Shown here: positions 16,641 through 22,635 of the stretch, one piece after another
Numbering within the stretch: the first letter of the stretch is position 1
How the letters are laid out: each line of letters starts with the position of its first letter
Assembly: GCA_046727435.1 (NCBI GenBank)
Contig: JBKPCR010000296.1
Span: forward strand, 1-22,635
Reading direction: 5' to 3'
From: CAVPRW01 sp046727435 [NCBI: bacterium]
GTDB lineage: Bacteria; Tectomicrobia; Entotheonellia; J063
Length of the DNA: 22,635 nt
Notes under the pieces: model-generated
What the model saw: only the letters and a program-made list of their open reading frames with translations
The model's database searches: none
Told to the model about the DNA's origin: nothing
Position numbers and translations under genes: made by a program

Positions 16641-16943
16641 TGTATCGGGTCGACAAATGACGTGAAGCTATCTACACTCCCCCTATCGAAACATGTTCAT
16701 GACGCTAAATGCTAAATCATGACGATGAGCTCGATAACCGTCGAAGGAAGGCTCGCGATTTTCGCGGCTATCTGGGACCGTTGAGATTAAGACAGGAGGG
16801 ACAAAGGCGAATTTAGGAAGCCGTGAATGCCTTTCGGGGATTGAAAGGAGCCTTTATGATAGCTGAAAGGCCAAGGCAATTCCCTACACTAGGCATGGAA
16901 TTGCTTTACGATGCAAGACAAGATTACACACTTAGGGCCTTCG
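16641..16943. other. Non-coding stretch upstream of the BREX relic
   Basis: No convincing gene. A 214-residue open frame starting at 16823 is a shadow that becomes part of brxE only near its end. The stretch contains a palindrome, GCAATTCC (16876-16883) and GGAATTGC (16897-16904) with a 13-base spacer, and a smaller inverted pair GCCTTT/AAAGGC near 16850-16870. These could be an operator and leader hairpin of the former BREX promoter. I cannot place a -10/-35 pair with confidence. Confidence 0.4.
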
Positions 16944-17439
16944 ATGAAGGTTCTTCGCCTACGGGTGCTTGTTTTGGCGCTCGGAGAGGCAGCAGCGCCA
17001 CCATGGTGGCGCACCGAATATATTTCCGGGGCAGGCCTGAGAATTCTCGAAGGGATCTACCCCCGCACCGCCTTTGCCGAAGCGCTCCATGTCTCTGGCG
17101 CTGTAGCCCGCACCATTCACGACGTCAGTACCGGGTGCGGCAGCATCTATCACCTCTTCCGCCTTCCAATCCCGTTGGAGCGGGAAGTTCGCACCCTCTC
17201 ATGGCAACACATAGCCAGCGACTTACTGAAGAGTGCCGGCCTGCTCTTGGGGATAGAGACGCGTTGATGGAGCCACTACGTGAGCTAGCCGTGGAGGTTC
17301 CAGAGGGGGTGATCGGTCCCTGGTGCAGTGAAAAAGCCAAGACTGGCATCGGTCTGAGCTGTACAGACGGATGGCAGGAGCCTATCTCAGAGGCTTCGAG
17401 ACCGGCAAGAAGATTTTCCCCTACGTGGAAGTGGATTAG
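16944..17439 (+). pseudogene. brxE: BrxE-like BREX gene, broken by two frameshifts
   Basis: Three consecutive reading frames together give one BrxE-like protein. The first frame reads MKVLRLRVLVLALGEAAAPP, then WWRTEYISGAGLRILEGIYP, then CGSIYHLFRLPIPLE, and stops at 17267. The second frame resumes at DALMEPLRELAVEVPEGVIG. The third, from about 17340, gives ELYRRMAGAYLRGFETGKK and IFPYVEVD before TAG 17437-17439. BrxE is an accessory protein of some BREX phage-exclusion loci; its biochemical role is not established. The assignment rests on recalled similarity and on the brxA, pglZ and brxL remnants that follow in order. ATG 16944 is the likely ancestral start; an in-frame ATG at 16911 has no ribosome binding site. 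Confidence 0.65.
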
Positions 17440-17444
17440 GGACA

Positions 17445-17735
17445 GTCAGGCCGCAATTCAATCCTGAATCGAGGAGAGATCGACGTTATACCATTGCGAT
17501 CTGCAAGGGGGCAGGACTGGTAGATGAAACACGCCAGTTCATGAACTACTGGCGGCCTGGAGAGGAAGTGAAGGCGTTCGTGCAGCGGGTTCAAGAAGAA
17601 GATCTTCTGGGGCGCTATACAGCCTATAGAGCACGCAATATCGCCCGTCGGGTGTTTGGGCGCTGGTTCCTCATCCCCTCAGATCGTCCAGCCCCCATGC
17701 TGAAAGGCATTGTCGATCTGAGCCTTCCACACAAG
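17445..17735 (+). pseudogene. brxA: BrxA (DUF1819)-like remnant, 3'-truncated
   Basis: The frame reads RYTIAICKGAGLVDETRQF, then MNYWRPGEEVKAFVQRVQEE, then DLLGRYTAYRARNIARRVFG, then RWFLIPSD and PAPMLKGIVDLSLPHKTF. This order (RYT, DETR, WxPG, NLLG-like, R-rich helix, F-RRF) is that of DUF1819/BrxA, a small DNA-binding BREX component. No ATG, GTG or TTG starts the frame; GTC 17445 sits where a start is expected, six bases after the brxE stop codon. After about 17735 similarity ends, at roughly half the family length, where an antitoxin-like sequence in another frame takes over. It looks like a deletion or recombination junction. Confidence 0.6.
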
Positions 17736-17745
17736 ACCTTCGCAG

Positions 17746-17940
17746 CGGGTATTGGAGGTTCTGGCCGTCGAAGCCTACCGGTCTGGGGTGATCACCGAGG
17801 CCGAGGGGTAGCGGATGCTTCGCCTGGCCTCGCGCTGGGAAGTCGATGCTTTCCTGAAGCGAGCAAAGGCCTATCTCGACTATACTGAGGCTGACCTAGA
17901 GCAAGCTATTCTGGCCATTCGTAAAGTCCTCCCGCAATGA
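17746..17940 (+). pseudogene. Antitoxin remnant partnered with the DUF3368 toxin gene
   Basis: The frame encodes RVLEVLAVEAYRSGVITEAE, then an in-frame TAG (17809-17811), then MLRLASRWEVDAFLKRAKAY and LDYTEADLEQAILAI, ending at TGA 17938-17940. The AYRxGxI, RMLxLxSRWEVDxFL and DYTEADLE pattern is that of small UPF0175-type antitoxins found directly upstream of DUF3368 PIN-domain genes. The N-terminal strand region is missing at the junction with brxA. A 41-residue product could still start at ATG 17815. The stop overlaps the toxin start as ATGA, the usual arrangement for such pairs. Confidence 0.55.
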
Positions 17941-18419
17941 TCGTTGTGGGCGATACGTCGCCGATCTGCTATTTGCTGCTGATTGAACACGTTGACTTGC
18001 TTCAGAGGTTGTTCGGTCAGGTTGCGATTCCACAAGCTGTGCATGATGAACTGAGTGTTGAAGGAGCACCGACGATTCTTCGAACCTGGATCGCACACCC
18101 TCCCAGCTGGCTTCAAATCCAATATGCGACGACGACCCCCGATGCATCATTGGGCGGGCTGCACCTGGGTGAACGCGAGGCTATTACGTTGGCAGCGCAA
18201 TTGAAAGCGGAACTGATTGTGTTGGACGAGAAAGCAGCCCGACGGGTAGCGATAGAACGCGGGTTCAACACGACCGGATTGCTCGACATCCTGGATGAGG
18301 CCGCCACCCGTGGGCTCATCGATTTACCTACGGCCATAGAGCGATTACAGCGCACGACGTTTCGGGCATCACCGCGTCTCCTCAAAGCGCTTTTAGATCG
18401 GCGCCAGGGAACCGCATGA
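17937..18419 (+). CDS. PIN-like DUF3368 protein, probable toxin of a type II TA pair
   Basis: A complete 160-residue protein of the DUF3368 PIN-fold family, predicted RNA-cleaving toxins. Acidic residues in PIN-like positions are visible: D6 in VVGDTSPI, E38, E79 in LHLGEREAI, and D97/E98 in LIVLDEKAARRVA. The GFNTTGLLDILDEAATRGLI block is also characteristic. It is the only undamaged gene of the BREX relic. Its start overlaps the antitoxin remnant by four bases (ATGA), and its own stop overlaps the pglZ start by four bases (ATGA again), so it was translated as part of one polycistronic unit. With the antitoxin crippled, a fully active toxin would be risky, so it may be silent, inactive or controlled in trans. 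Confidence 0.75.
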   Translation: MIVVGDTSPICYLLLIEHVDLLQRLFGQVAIPQAVHDELSVEGAPTILRTWIAHPPSWLQIQYATTTPDASLGGLHLGEREAITLAAQLKAELIVLDEKAARRVAIERGFNTTGLLDILDEAATRGLIDLPTAIERLQRTTFRASPRLLKALLDRRQGTA

Positions 18420-19646
18420 CCCCTCCAGCCTTGCTTCAACAACGACTCATGGAACTCCTGAATGAGCGCCGCATCGTCGTCTGGTACGATGGCGAGTGTG
18501 CTTTCGAGGCGTTCGTCCAATCATTCAAAGCTCCTGCCTGTGTTGTCATCTCTATAGCCACATCTACGCTGAGAGCGCGTCGCCAGGCAGAGGCGATCTA
18601 CCGGAACCGGTATTGCGTTCGGCGACACAGAGGGCGAACGGTTGGCATCTCTAGCACGCCAGCCCATGCCTGAGCGCACCGATGAGATCAATCGCCTGTT
18701 TGCCGAAGGAAGCCCCCGCCTAACCCTCCTTGGTCGTCTGGTATCTGTTCGCCGCTGACCACTCTTGCGGGAGGCGTTGGCTGGTTGCTTGGTGGAGCTC
18801 CACCTGCTTCTGGAAGCAGAGATCGGCTTCCGGCCTGTTGGGTGGGAACAATCTTGGGCGAAGGTGCGGGACCAGCTTGGCACATATATGATTGGTGGGA
18901 TGGCAGCCGTCGTGCGGCGACTGGCCACGGTCGGTTTCTCCAACATCGTCATCAGCGCCGATCACGGTCACGTCATGGTCCACGAGATTGCGCTTGGGGA
19001 TGTGCTCGGGAAGCCGCCAGGGGAGTGGATGATGGCTAAGGTACGCAGTCTGCTGGGACGCGCTCTAGCGCCAGGACCTGGGGTGGTGATCTTCAAGGCT
19101 GGACACGTCGGCATCCAGGGAGATCCGGACGAAATCTGTGTCCCAGTTGGCTTCAAAGGCTTCTCCGCCGGAGCCAGCTACTTTCATGAAGGGATCAGAT
19201 TGCAGGAAGCGCTCGTGCCGGTGATCGTTGTCCGCGTCCGGGGTGGTTTCGCTGGTCAGGGGAGGCGAGAGATTTCCATCCGTTACCGCAGTGACCGGTT
19301 CACCAGCCGCGTCATCGGCTTGAGGGTAGAATGCTCGGGGCCGGACTTCGGCGAACCCATTCGTGTGCGTGTTGAAGCCTACGAGGGGACGTCTGCCAAG
19401 GCAAGCATAGTGGATGAGGCGGCCGACTGCGAAGCCAGGGACGAAAGGACCCATGAGGTGCCCCTGTAGCCAGGTGCGGAGACTCAGGTTCCCCTCTTAA
19501 TCGATCCCAAATTTTCTAAACCCAAGGTCGAGAGCCGCATCATCGACCCGCAAACCGGCGTGTTCTGGGCCAGGTGTGAATTGAGGAACGCCCTTTTGGA
19601 GCGAGGATGGGGGTTATGCATCAGGATGTGCTGGATCCAAAGGTGA
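18416..19646 (+). pseudogene. pglZ: PglZ-like BREX gene, internally deleted and interrupted
   Basis: The N-terminal segment (ATG 18416) reads ERRIVVWYDGECAFEAFVQS, then STLRARRQAEAIYR. A frameshift near 18600 moves the continuation FGDTEGERLASLARQPMPER, then EINRLFAEGSPRLTLL, to another frame that ends at TGA near 18760. Most of the middle is missing. The C-terminal part follows: IVISADHGHVMVHEI near 18945, then GPGVVIFKAGHVGIQGDPDE and FHEGIRLQEALVPV. It stops at TAG 19467-19469, yet the same frame goes on with PGAETQVPLLIDP and IIDPQTGVFWARCELRNALL, ending at TGA 19644-19646. PglZ has an alkaline-phosphatase-like fold and is the core BREX protein; the ADHGH metal-binding motif survives. About 350 codons remain of a family usually at least twice that long. 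Confidence 0.75.
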
Positions 19647-21364
19647 CCCGAATCTTCGCCGGTAAAGCCGTGCGCAAGGACCTGCTGTACCAGATCAAGG
19701 GGGGCGAGAATGTGCCGTCATACGTTCTCGAATATCTCCTCGGGAGATACTGTGCCTCGGACGACGAGGATGAGATCCGTATCCGCATCGAAGCTGTGAA
19801 GGAGACCCTGAGGAGCGACTACTTCCGTCACGATGAGGCCAACAAGGCCCAGGCACTCGTTGAGCAGCGTGGTCGCCATCGCTTCATCGACCGGGTGGAA
19901 GTCCGCTTCCTCACCGGTGAAAGCAAGTACTGGGCGGCGATGGATCACTTCGGCTATGCCAAGATTCACGTTCCTGACGAGTTTTATCGACGCTATGAGC
20001 GCCTGTTAGAGGGTGGTATCTGGGCCATCGTGGACGTTGAGTTTCGGATGTCCGAGGATGGTTCAAAAGGGAGCCCTTTTCACATCGCTGATTTACGACC
20101 GATCCAGCTGGCCCGTTTTGACCTCGACGAATATATCGAGGGCCGGCAGTGTTTCAGCCGTGAGGAGTGGATCGACCTTTTGCTGCGTAGCGTCGGTCTT
20201 GAACCTGCCCGCATGGAGCGGCGCCTCAAAATGTTGCTCCTGACCCGCTTCATTCCGTTTATCGAGAAGAACTATAACTTCATCGAGCTGGGGCCGAGGG
20301 GAACCGGCAAATCGTACGCGTTCAGCGAGATGTCATCGTACTACATCCTGCTTTCGGGTGGCAAAACGAGCACGGCCAATCTCTTTTGCAATAACGCCCG
20401 GCGCCAGGTTGGCCTTGTCGGCCACTGGGATGTCGTTGCCTTTGACGAGGTCGGAGGAATTCGACTTCAAGACCTCGATGCTATCCAGATCATGAAGGAC
20501 TACATGGCCAACGGCCGGTTCAGTCGGGGTATCACACAGGTCCATGCTGAGGCCTCGCTGGTGTTCATCGGTAACCTGAACCAGCCCGTTGAAACCCTTG
20601 TCCAGAATACGGCGACCGATCTGTTCCAGCCATTACCCAAAGAATTTGACTTGGCTCTCATCGACCGCCTGCACTCTTACCTGCCTGATTGGGAGGTTCC
20701 GAAGAATTCAAAGTGCATGCCTACCGGTCACTATGGCTTCGTGACCGACTATCTCGCTGAGGCGTTCCGAGCCTTGCGCAACCAAAACCGGTTCGATGAG
20801 ACGGAAAAGGTGTTCCGTTTCGGCTCGTATGTGGAAGGGCGGGACGCCAGCGCTGCAAAGAAGACCGTGAGCGGGTTGCTGAAAATCCTCCATCCAGGGG
20901 ATGAGTGGACGAAGGATGAACTTGCGGAATACGTCGAGCTGGCGTTAGAGGGACGCCGGCGGGTCAAGGAACAGCTCAAAAAGCGGGGGTCGTTCGAATT
21001 CTATAAAACCAGCTTTTCGTATATCAACCAGCAAGCAGGCATCGAGGGGACGGTGGGTCTCCCTGAGCAAGGGGGGCCTGGGGTTATCTCCCAAGATCCC
21101 TTGCTTCCGGGGACCATATATCCTGCGGCTGCCAACGAGGAAGCAAAGGTTGGGCTCTTCCGGCTCGAAGTGACCACGACGGCCGGAACTGGCAAGTTGC
21201 GAATACCCGCTGGCCTCGACCGCGGTTTAAAGGAATCGCTGAACCGGGCGTTCAGTTACCTGCAAAGCACCAAGGACAGGTTGGGGCTCGCCCAAGTGCT
21301 AGTCCAGAAAGACTTGTATGCCGAGGCAGTGGACCTGTCGGGGAGTCACATCGAGTGCCCCTGA
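19607..21364 (+). CDS. brxL: BrxL AAA+ protein, ended early by an in-frame TGA
   Basis: BrxL is a BREX effector-type AAA+ protein with a C-terminal Lon-like domain that assembles on DNA during phage restriction. The 585 codons before the stop include PSYVLEYLLGRYCASDD (37-53), KNYNFIELGPRGTGKS with Walker A GPRGTGKS (229-236), Walker B VVAFDE (276-281), FIGNLNQ and LIDRLHSYLPDWE. ATG 19607 has GGAG at 19598-19601; ATG 19616 is an alternative. The TGA at 21362-21364 falls inside the Lon-like domain. The same frame continues for 93 more sense codons that complete the domain, so this is a nearly whole gene with one disabling change. The start overlaps the tail of the pglZ frame. A truncated product is possible; normal function is doubtful. 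Confidence 0.85.
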   Translation: MGVMHQDVLDPKVTRIFAGKAVRKDLLYQIKGGENVPSYVLEYLLGRYCASDDEDEIRIRIEAVKETLRSDYFRHDEANKAQALVEQRGRHRFIDRVEVRFLTGESKYWAAMDHFGYAKIHVPDEFYRRYERLLEGGIWAIVDVEFRMSEDGSKGSPFHIADLRPIQLARFDLDEYIEGRQCFSREEWIDLLLRSVGLEPARMERRLKMLLLTRFIPFIEKNYNFIELGPRGTGKSYAFSEMSSYYILLSGGKTSTANLFCNNARRQVGLVGHWDVVAFDEVGGIRLQDLDAIQIMKDYMANGRFSRGITQVHAEASLVFIGNLNQPVETLVQNTATDLFQPLPKEFDLALIDRLHSYLPDWEVPKNSKCMPTGHYGFVTDYLAEAFRALRNQNRFDETEKVFRFGSYVEGRDASAAKKTVSGLLKILHPGDEWTKDELAEYVELALEGRRRVKEQLKKRGSFEFYKTSFSYINQQAGIEGTVGLPEQGGPGVISQDPLLPGTIYPAAANEEAKVGLFRLEVTTTAGTGKLRIPAGLDRGLKESLNRAFSYLQSTKDRLGLAQVLVQKDLYAEAVDLSGSHIECP

Positions 21365-21646
21365 GGCGTCGCCTTCTTTGTCGCCATGATCTCGGCCATT
21401 CAGAATCGTCGCTTCCAGGCCGCCACTATTATTCTGGGCGATCTCCCCATGGGAGGGAATATCAAAGGGCTAGCATCGATCGTTGAACCACTGCAACTGG
21501 TCCTGGAGGGCGGTGCGCTGCGGGCGCTGGTGCCCCTCTCCAACAAGGCCCAATTCGCGGGATTGCCGGAAGAGGTGGTGGAAAAGTTGGATAGCGTGTT
21601 TTATGGAGACGTCGACCGGGCGCTGCTTAGGAGCGTAGGGCTATAG
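21365..21646 (+). pseudogene. brxL: Severed C-terminal end of BrxL
   Basis: In the same frame as brxL, directly after its TGA, the sequence reads GVAFFVAMISAIQNRRFQAA, then LGDLPMGGNIKGLASIVEPL, then ALVPLSNKAQF, and ends VFYGDVDRALLRSVGL. This is the final part of the Lon-like domain. With the upstream part the total is about 678 residues, about what I recall for full-length BrxL. An ATG at 21386 exists but no ribosome binding site precedes it, so separate translation is unlikely. Confidence 0.75.
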
Positions 21647-21755
21647 CCAAAAGCCTTTTCGATTACCGCTTAGAATGCCTGGGGTACCTGGGCTAGAGCT
21701 TAAACCGTCGTGCCTTCATATCGAAAGGGAGTGGACGAAGAGTCCATAGTCTCCT

Positions 21756-22635
21756 TCACCTCCGCACCGGGCGCAGCCCGTACGTCACCAGCACGGCCGT
21801 CAGCAGTATGCCTGCCGCAGTAATCCACGAAGGCAGTTCATAGCCATACCTCCCGACCAGACTGCCGATGAGCCATGGAGCTACCACGACCGCCCCATCG
21901 ACCAGAAAGCGATACACCCCCATGGTGCGGCGTAATCGTTCCCCACGCGCCAACTGAGCCAGTGCCGCCGAGGGCATCCCCCAAGCCGCGAAGCTGGTAT
22001 GAATGCCAATCGACACCAGGAGCAACCCCCACAAGCCTTGTGCCTGAGGGAACCAGGCCAGCACGAGTGCCATCAGCAGCATAGCTGGTGCCAGCACAAT
22101 TCGGTAATCGAGCCGATCCGACAACCATCCCACCGGCAGCAGAAGCACCAGATCGACCAAAAGCCCCGCTGTAAGGACCATTCCCAGCGTTGACGTTGAC
22201 ACCCCTACCACCTCACCGCCGTAGAGCGGAATCGCGGTTGAGAGAAAGCCAGACCAGGTAAAGGACAAGATAAACGCCGTAAGATAGGCGATCAGAAGAG
22301 CGGTCATGTGTGAAGGACGGGGTCCCACCTTGTCTGCGGGCGGTGGCCGCGTCGGTATGGCCTCATTGTCTGACGCCGACTTCCGGGTGAGGGCGCGAGT
22401 ATCCTCCTCCAAGGCCTGTCGAGTGAAGATTACCCAGGCAAACGCACCTGCGACAAACAACACTCCCAGGGCAAATGCGGCGCGCCAGTGGATAAGCGAG
22501 GCCATCAGCCCCGACAATGTCGGACTGACTGCGCTGCCGCCGATCGCCGAGAATTCCAAGAGGTTATTGGCACGCCCCTGGGCGGTCGGCGGGGTCGATT
22601 CGATGATGACTGTGAGCCCAGCCAACGTCGTAATG
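21756..22635 (-). CDS. MFS transporter, C-terminal part (N terminus beyond window)
   Basis: About 293 codons of a major facilitator superfamily permease. The frame is open through the right edge; the codon at 22625 is TTG and need not be a start. The cytoplasmic and membrane pattern is clear: a drug-transporter-like opening (ESTPPTAQGRANNLLEFSAI), a WRAAFALG motif, a long hydrophilic central loop (QALEEDTRALTRKSASDNEA, then PPPADKVGPRP) between the two six-helix halves, then six helices including LPVGWLSDRLDYRIVLAPAM, a motif-A-like loop. The protein ends TYGLRPVRR. About nine membrane segments are present. An export role (drug or metabolite efflux) is likely by family, but the substrate is unknown. 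It converges on the brxL relic, and its 3' end has a decayed copy at 16453-16640. Confidence 0.85.
   Translation of the reverse strand, partial: ITTLAGLTVIIESTPPTAQGRANNLLEFSAIGGSAVSPTLSGLMASLIHWRAAFALGVLFVAGAFAWVIFTRQALEEDTRALTRKSASDNEAIPTRPPPADKVGPRPSHMTALLIAYLTAFILSFTWSGFLSTAIPLYGGEVVGVSTSTLGMVLTAGLLVDLVLLLPVGWLSDRLDYRIVLAPAMLLMALVLAWFPQAQGLWGLLLVSIGIHTSFAAWGMPSAALAQLARGERLRRTMGVYRFLVDGAVVVAPWLIGSLVGRYGYELPSWITAAGILLTAVLVTYGLRPVRR

Noticed and set aside
16641-16943. CRISPR array or tRNA in the gap before the BREX relic
   Set aside because: No regularly spaced repeats and no cloverleaf-like sequence are seen here or elsewhere in the window.
16823-17467. A 214-residue open frame
   Set aside because: Its translation is low-complexity and basic for most of its length. 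The BrxE-like signal runs through another frame for most of the stretch, and only the part after 17267 belongs to brxE.
19467-21364. Possible stop-codon recoding (TAG or TGA read as amino acid) in pglZ, brxL, the SDR and the antitoxin
   Set aside because: Both TAG and TGA occur, alongside frameshifts and deletions, and only in the 16-21.6 kb relic. Genes elsewhere in the window have normal stops. Decay explains this better.
21362-21400. Selenocysteine insertion at the brxL TGA
   Set aside because: No stable SECIS-like stem with an apical loop is seen directly after the TGA, and BrxL is not a known selenoprotein family.
16008-21646. Insertion sequence or integrase explaining the damaged region
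   Set aside because: No transposase, recombinase or terminal inverted repeats could be read in any frame; the losses look like deletions and point mutations.

Overview
The window is about 22.6 kb of moderately GC-rich bacterial DNA. Most genes are on the + strand and have clear purine-rich ribosome binding sites. Signal-peptide binding proteins, an Hsp70-like protein, a cardiolipin-synthase-type PLD, a sigma-54 activator, very large AAA/TPR regulators and a decaying BREX locus together suggest an uncultured, large-genome Gram-negative-type bacterium. Candidatus Entotheonella/Tectomicrobia or Rokubacteria would fit, but this is low-confidence inference because no marker gene is present.

Region 1 (1-5675) is a peptide/nickel-type ABC importer. 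It has two tandem, closely related family-5 binding proteins (the first cut by the window edge) followed by a DppB-type and a DppC-type permease. The gap between the binding proteins holds two hairpins, one of which looks like an intrinsic terminator. No ATPase gene lies in the window. Region 2 (5786-10877) is a row of + strand genes: a YegD-like Hsp70, a PLD/cardiolipin-synthase-like enzyme, a good sigma-70-type promoter, a PuuE-like polysaccharide deacetylase and an RfbD-like SDR. A convergent GC-rich terminator hairpin follows.

Region 3 (11057-15918) is the most interesting intact part. A tiny minus-strand gene encodes a signal peptide plus three ADGGGD-headed repeats. It diverges from a 1421-residue regulator that fuses a sigma-54 activator (AAA+ and Fis-type HTH) to a degenerate nucleotide-cyclase-like domain, a STAND/AAA_16 ATPase and TPRs. 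The shared 338-base gap carries a -24/-12 promoter-like sequence facing the small gene and two palindromes upstream of it, at distances typical of enhancer sites. My working hypothesis is a self-contained sensor, enhancer, sigma-54 promoter and secreted-peptide circuit.

Region 4 (16008-21646) is a graveyard. It contains an SDR fragment with a nonsense codon, a remnant of the 3' end of an MFS gene, and then a collapsed BREX phage-defence operon: brxE (two frameshifts), brxA (3'-truncated), a PIN/DUF3368 toxin gene with a damaged antitoxin remnant where brxB, brxC and pglX would be expected, pglZ (internal deletion, frameshift and stop), and brxL (nearly whole, one in-frame TGA). Region 5 (21756 to end) is an apparently intact MFS transporter on the minus strand, running off the window. 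Its 3' end is homologous to the remnant at 16453-16640, so the BREX relic is bracketed by two related MFS sequences.

Family names come from reading translated sequence and recalled family features. No database search was run.
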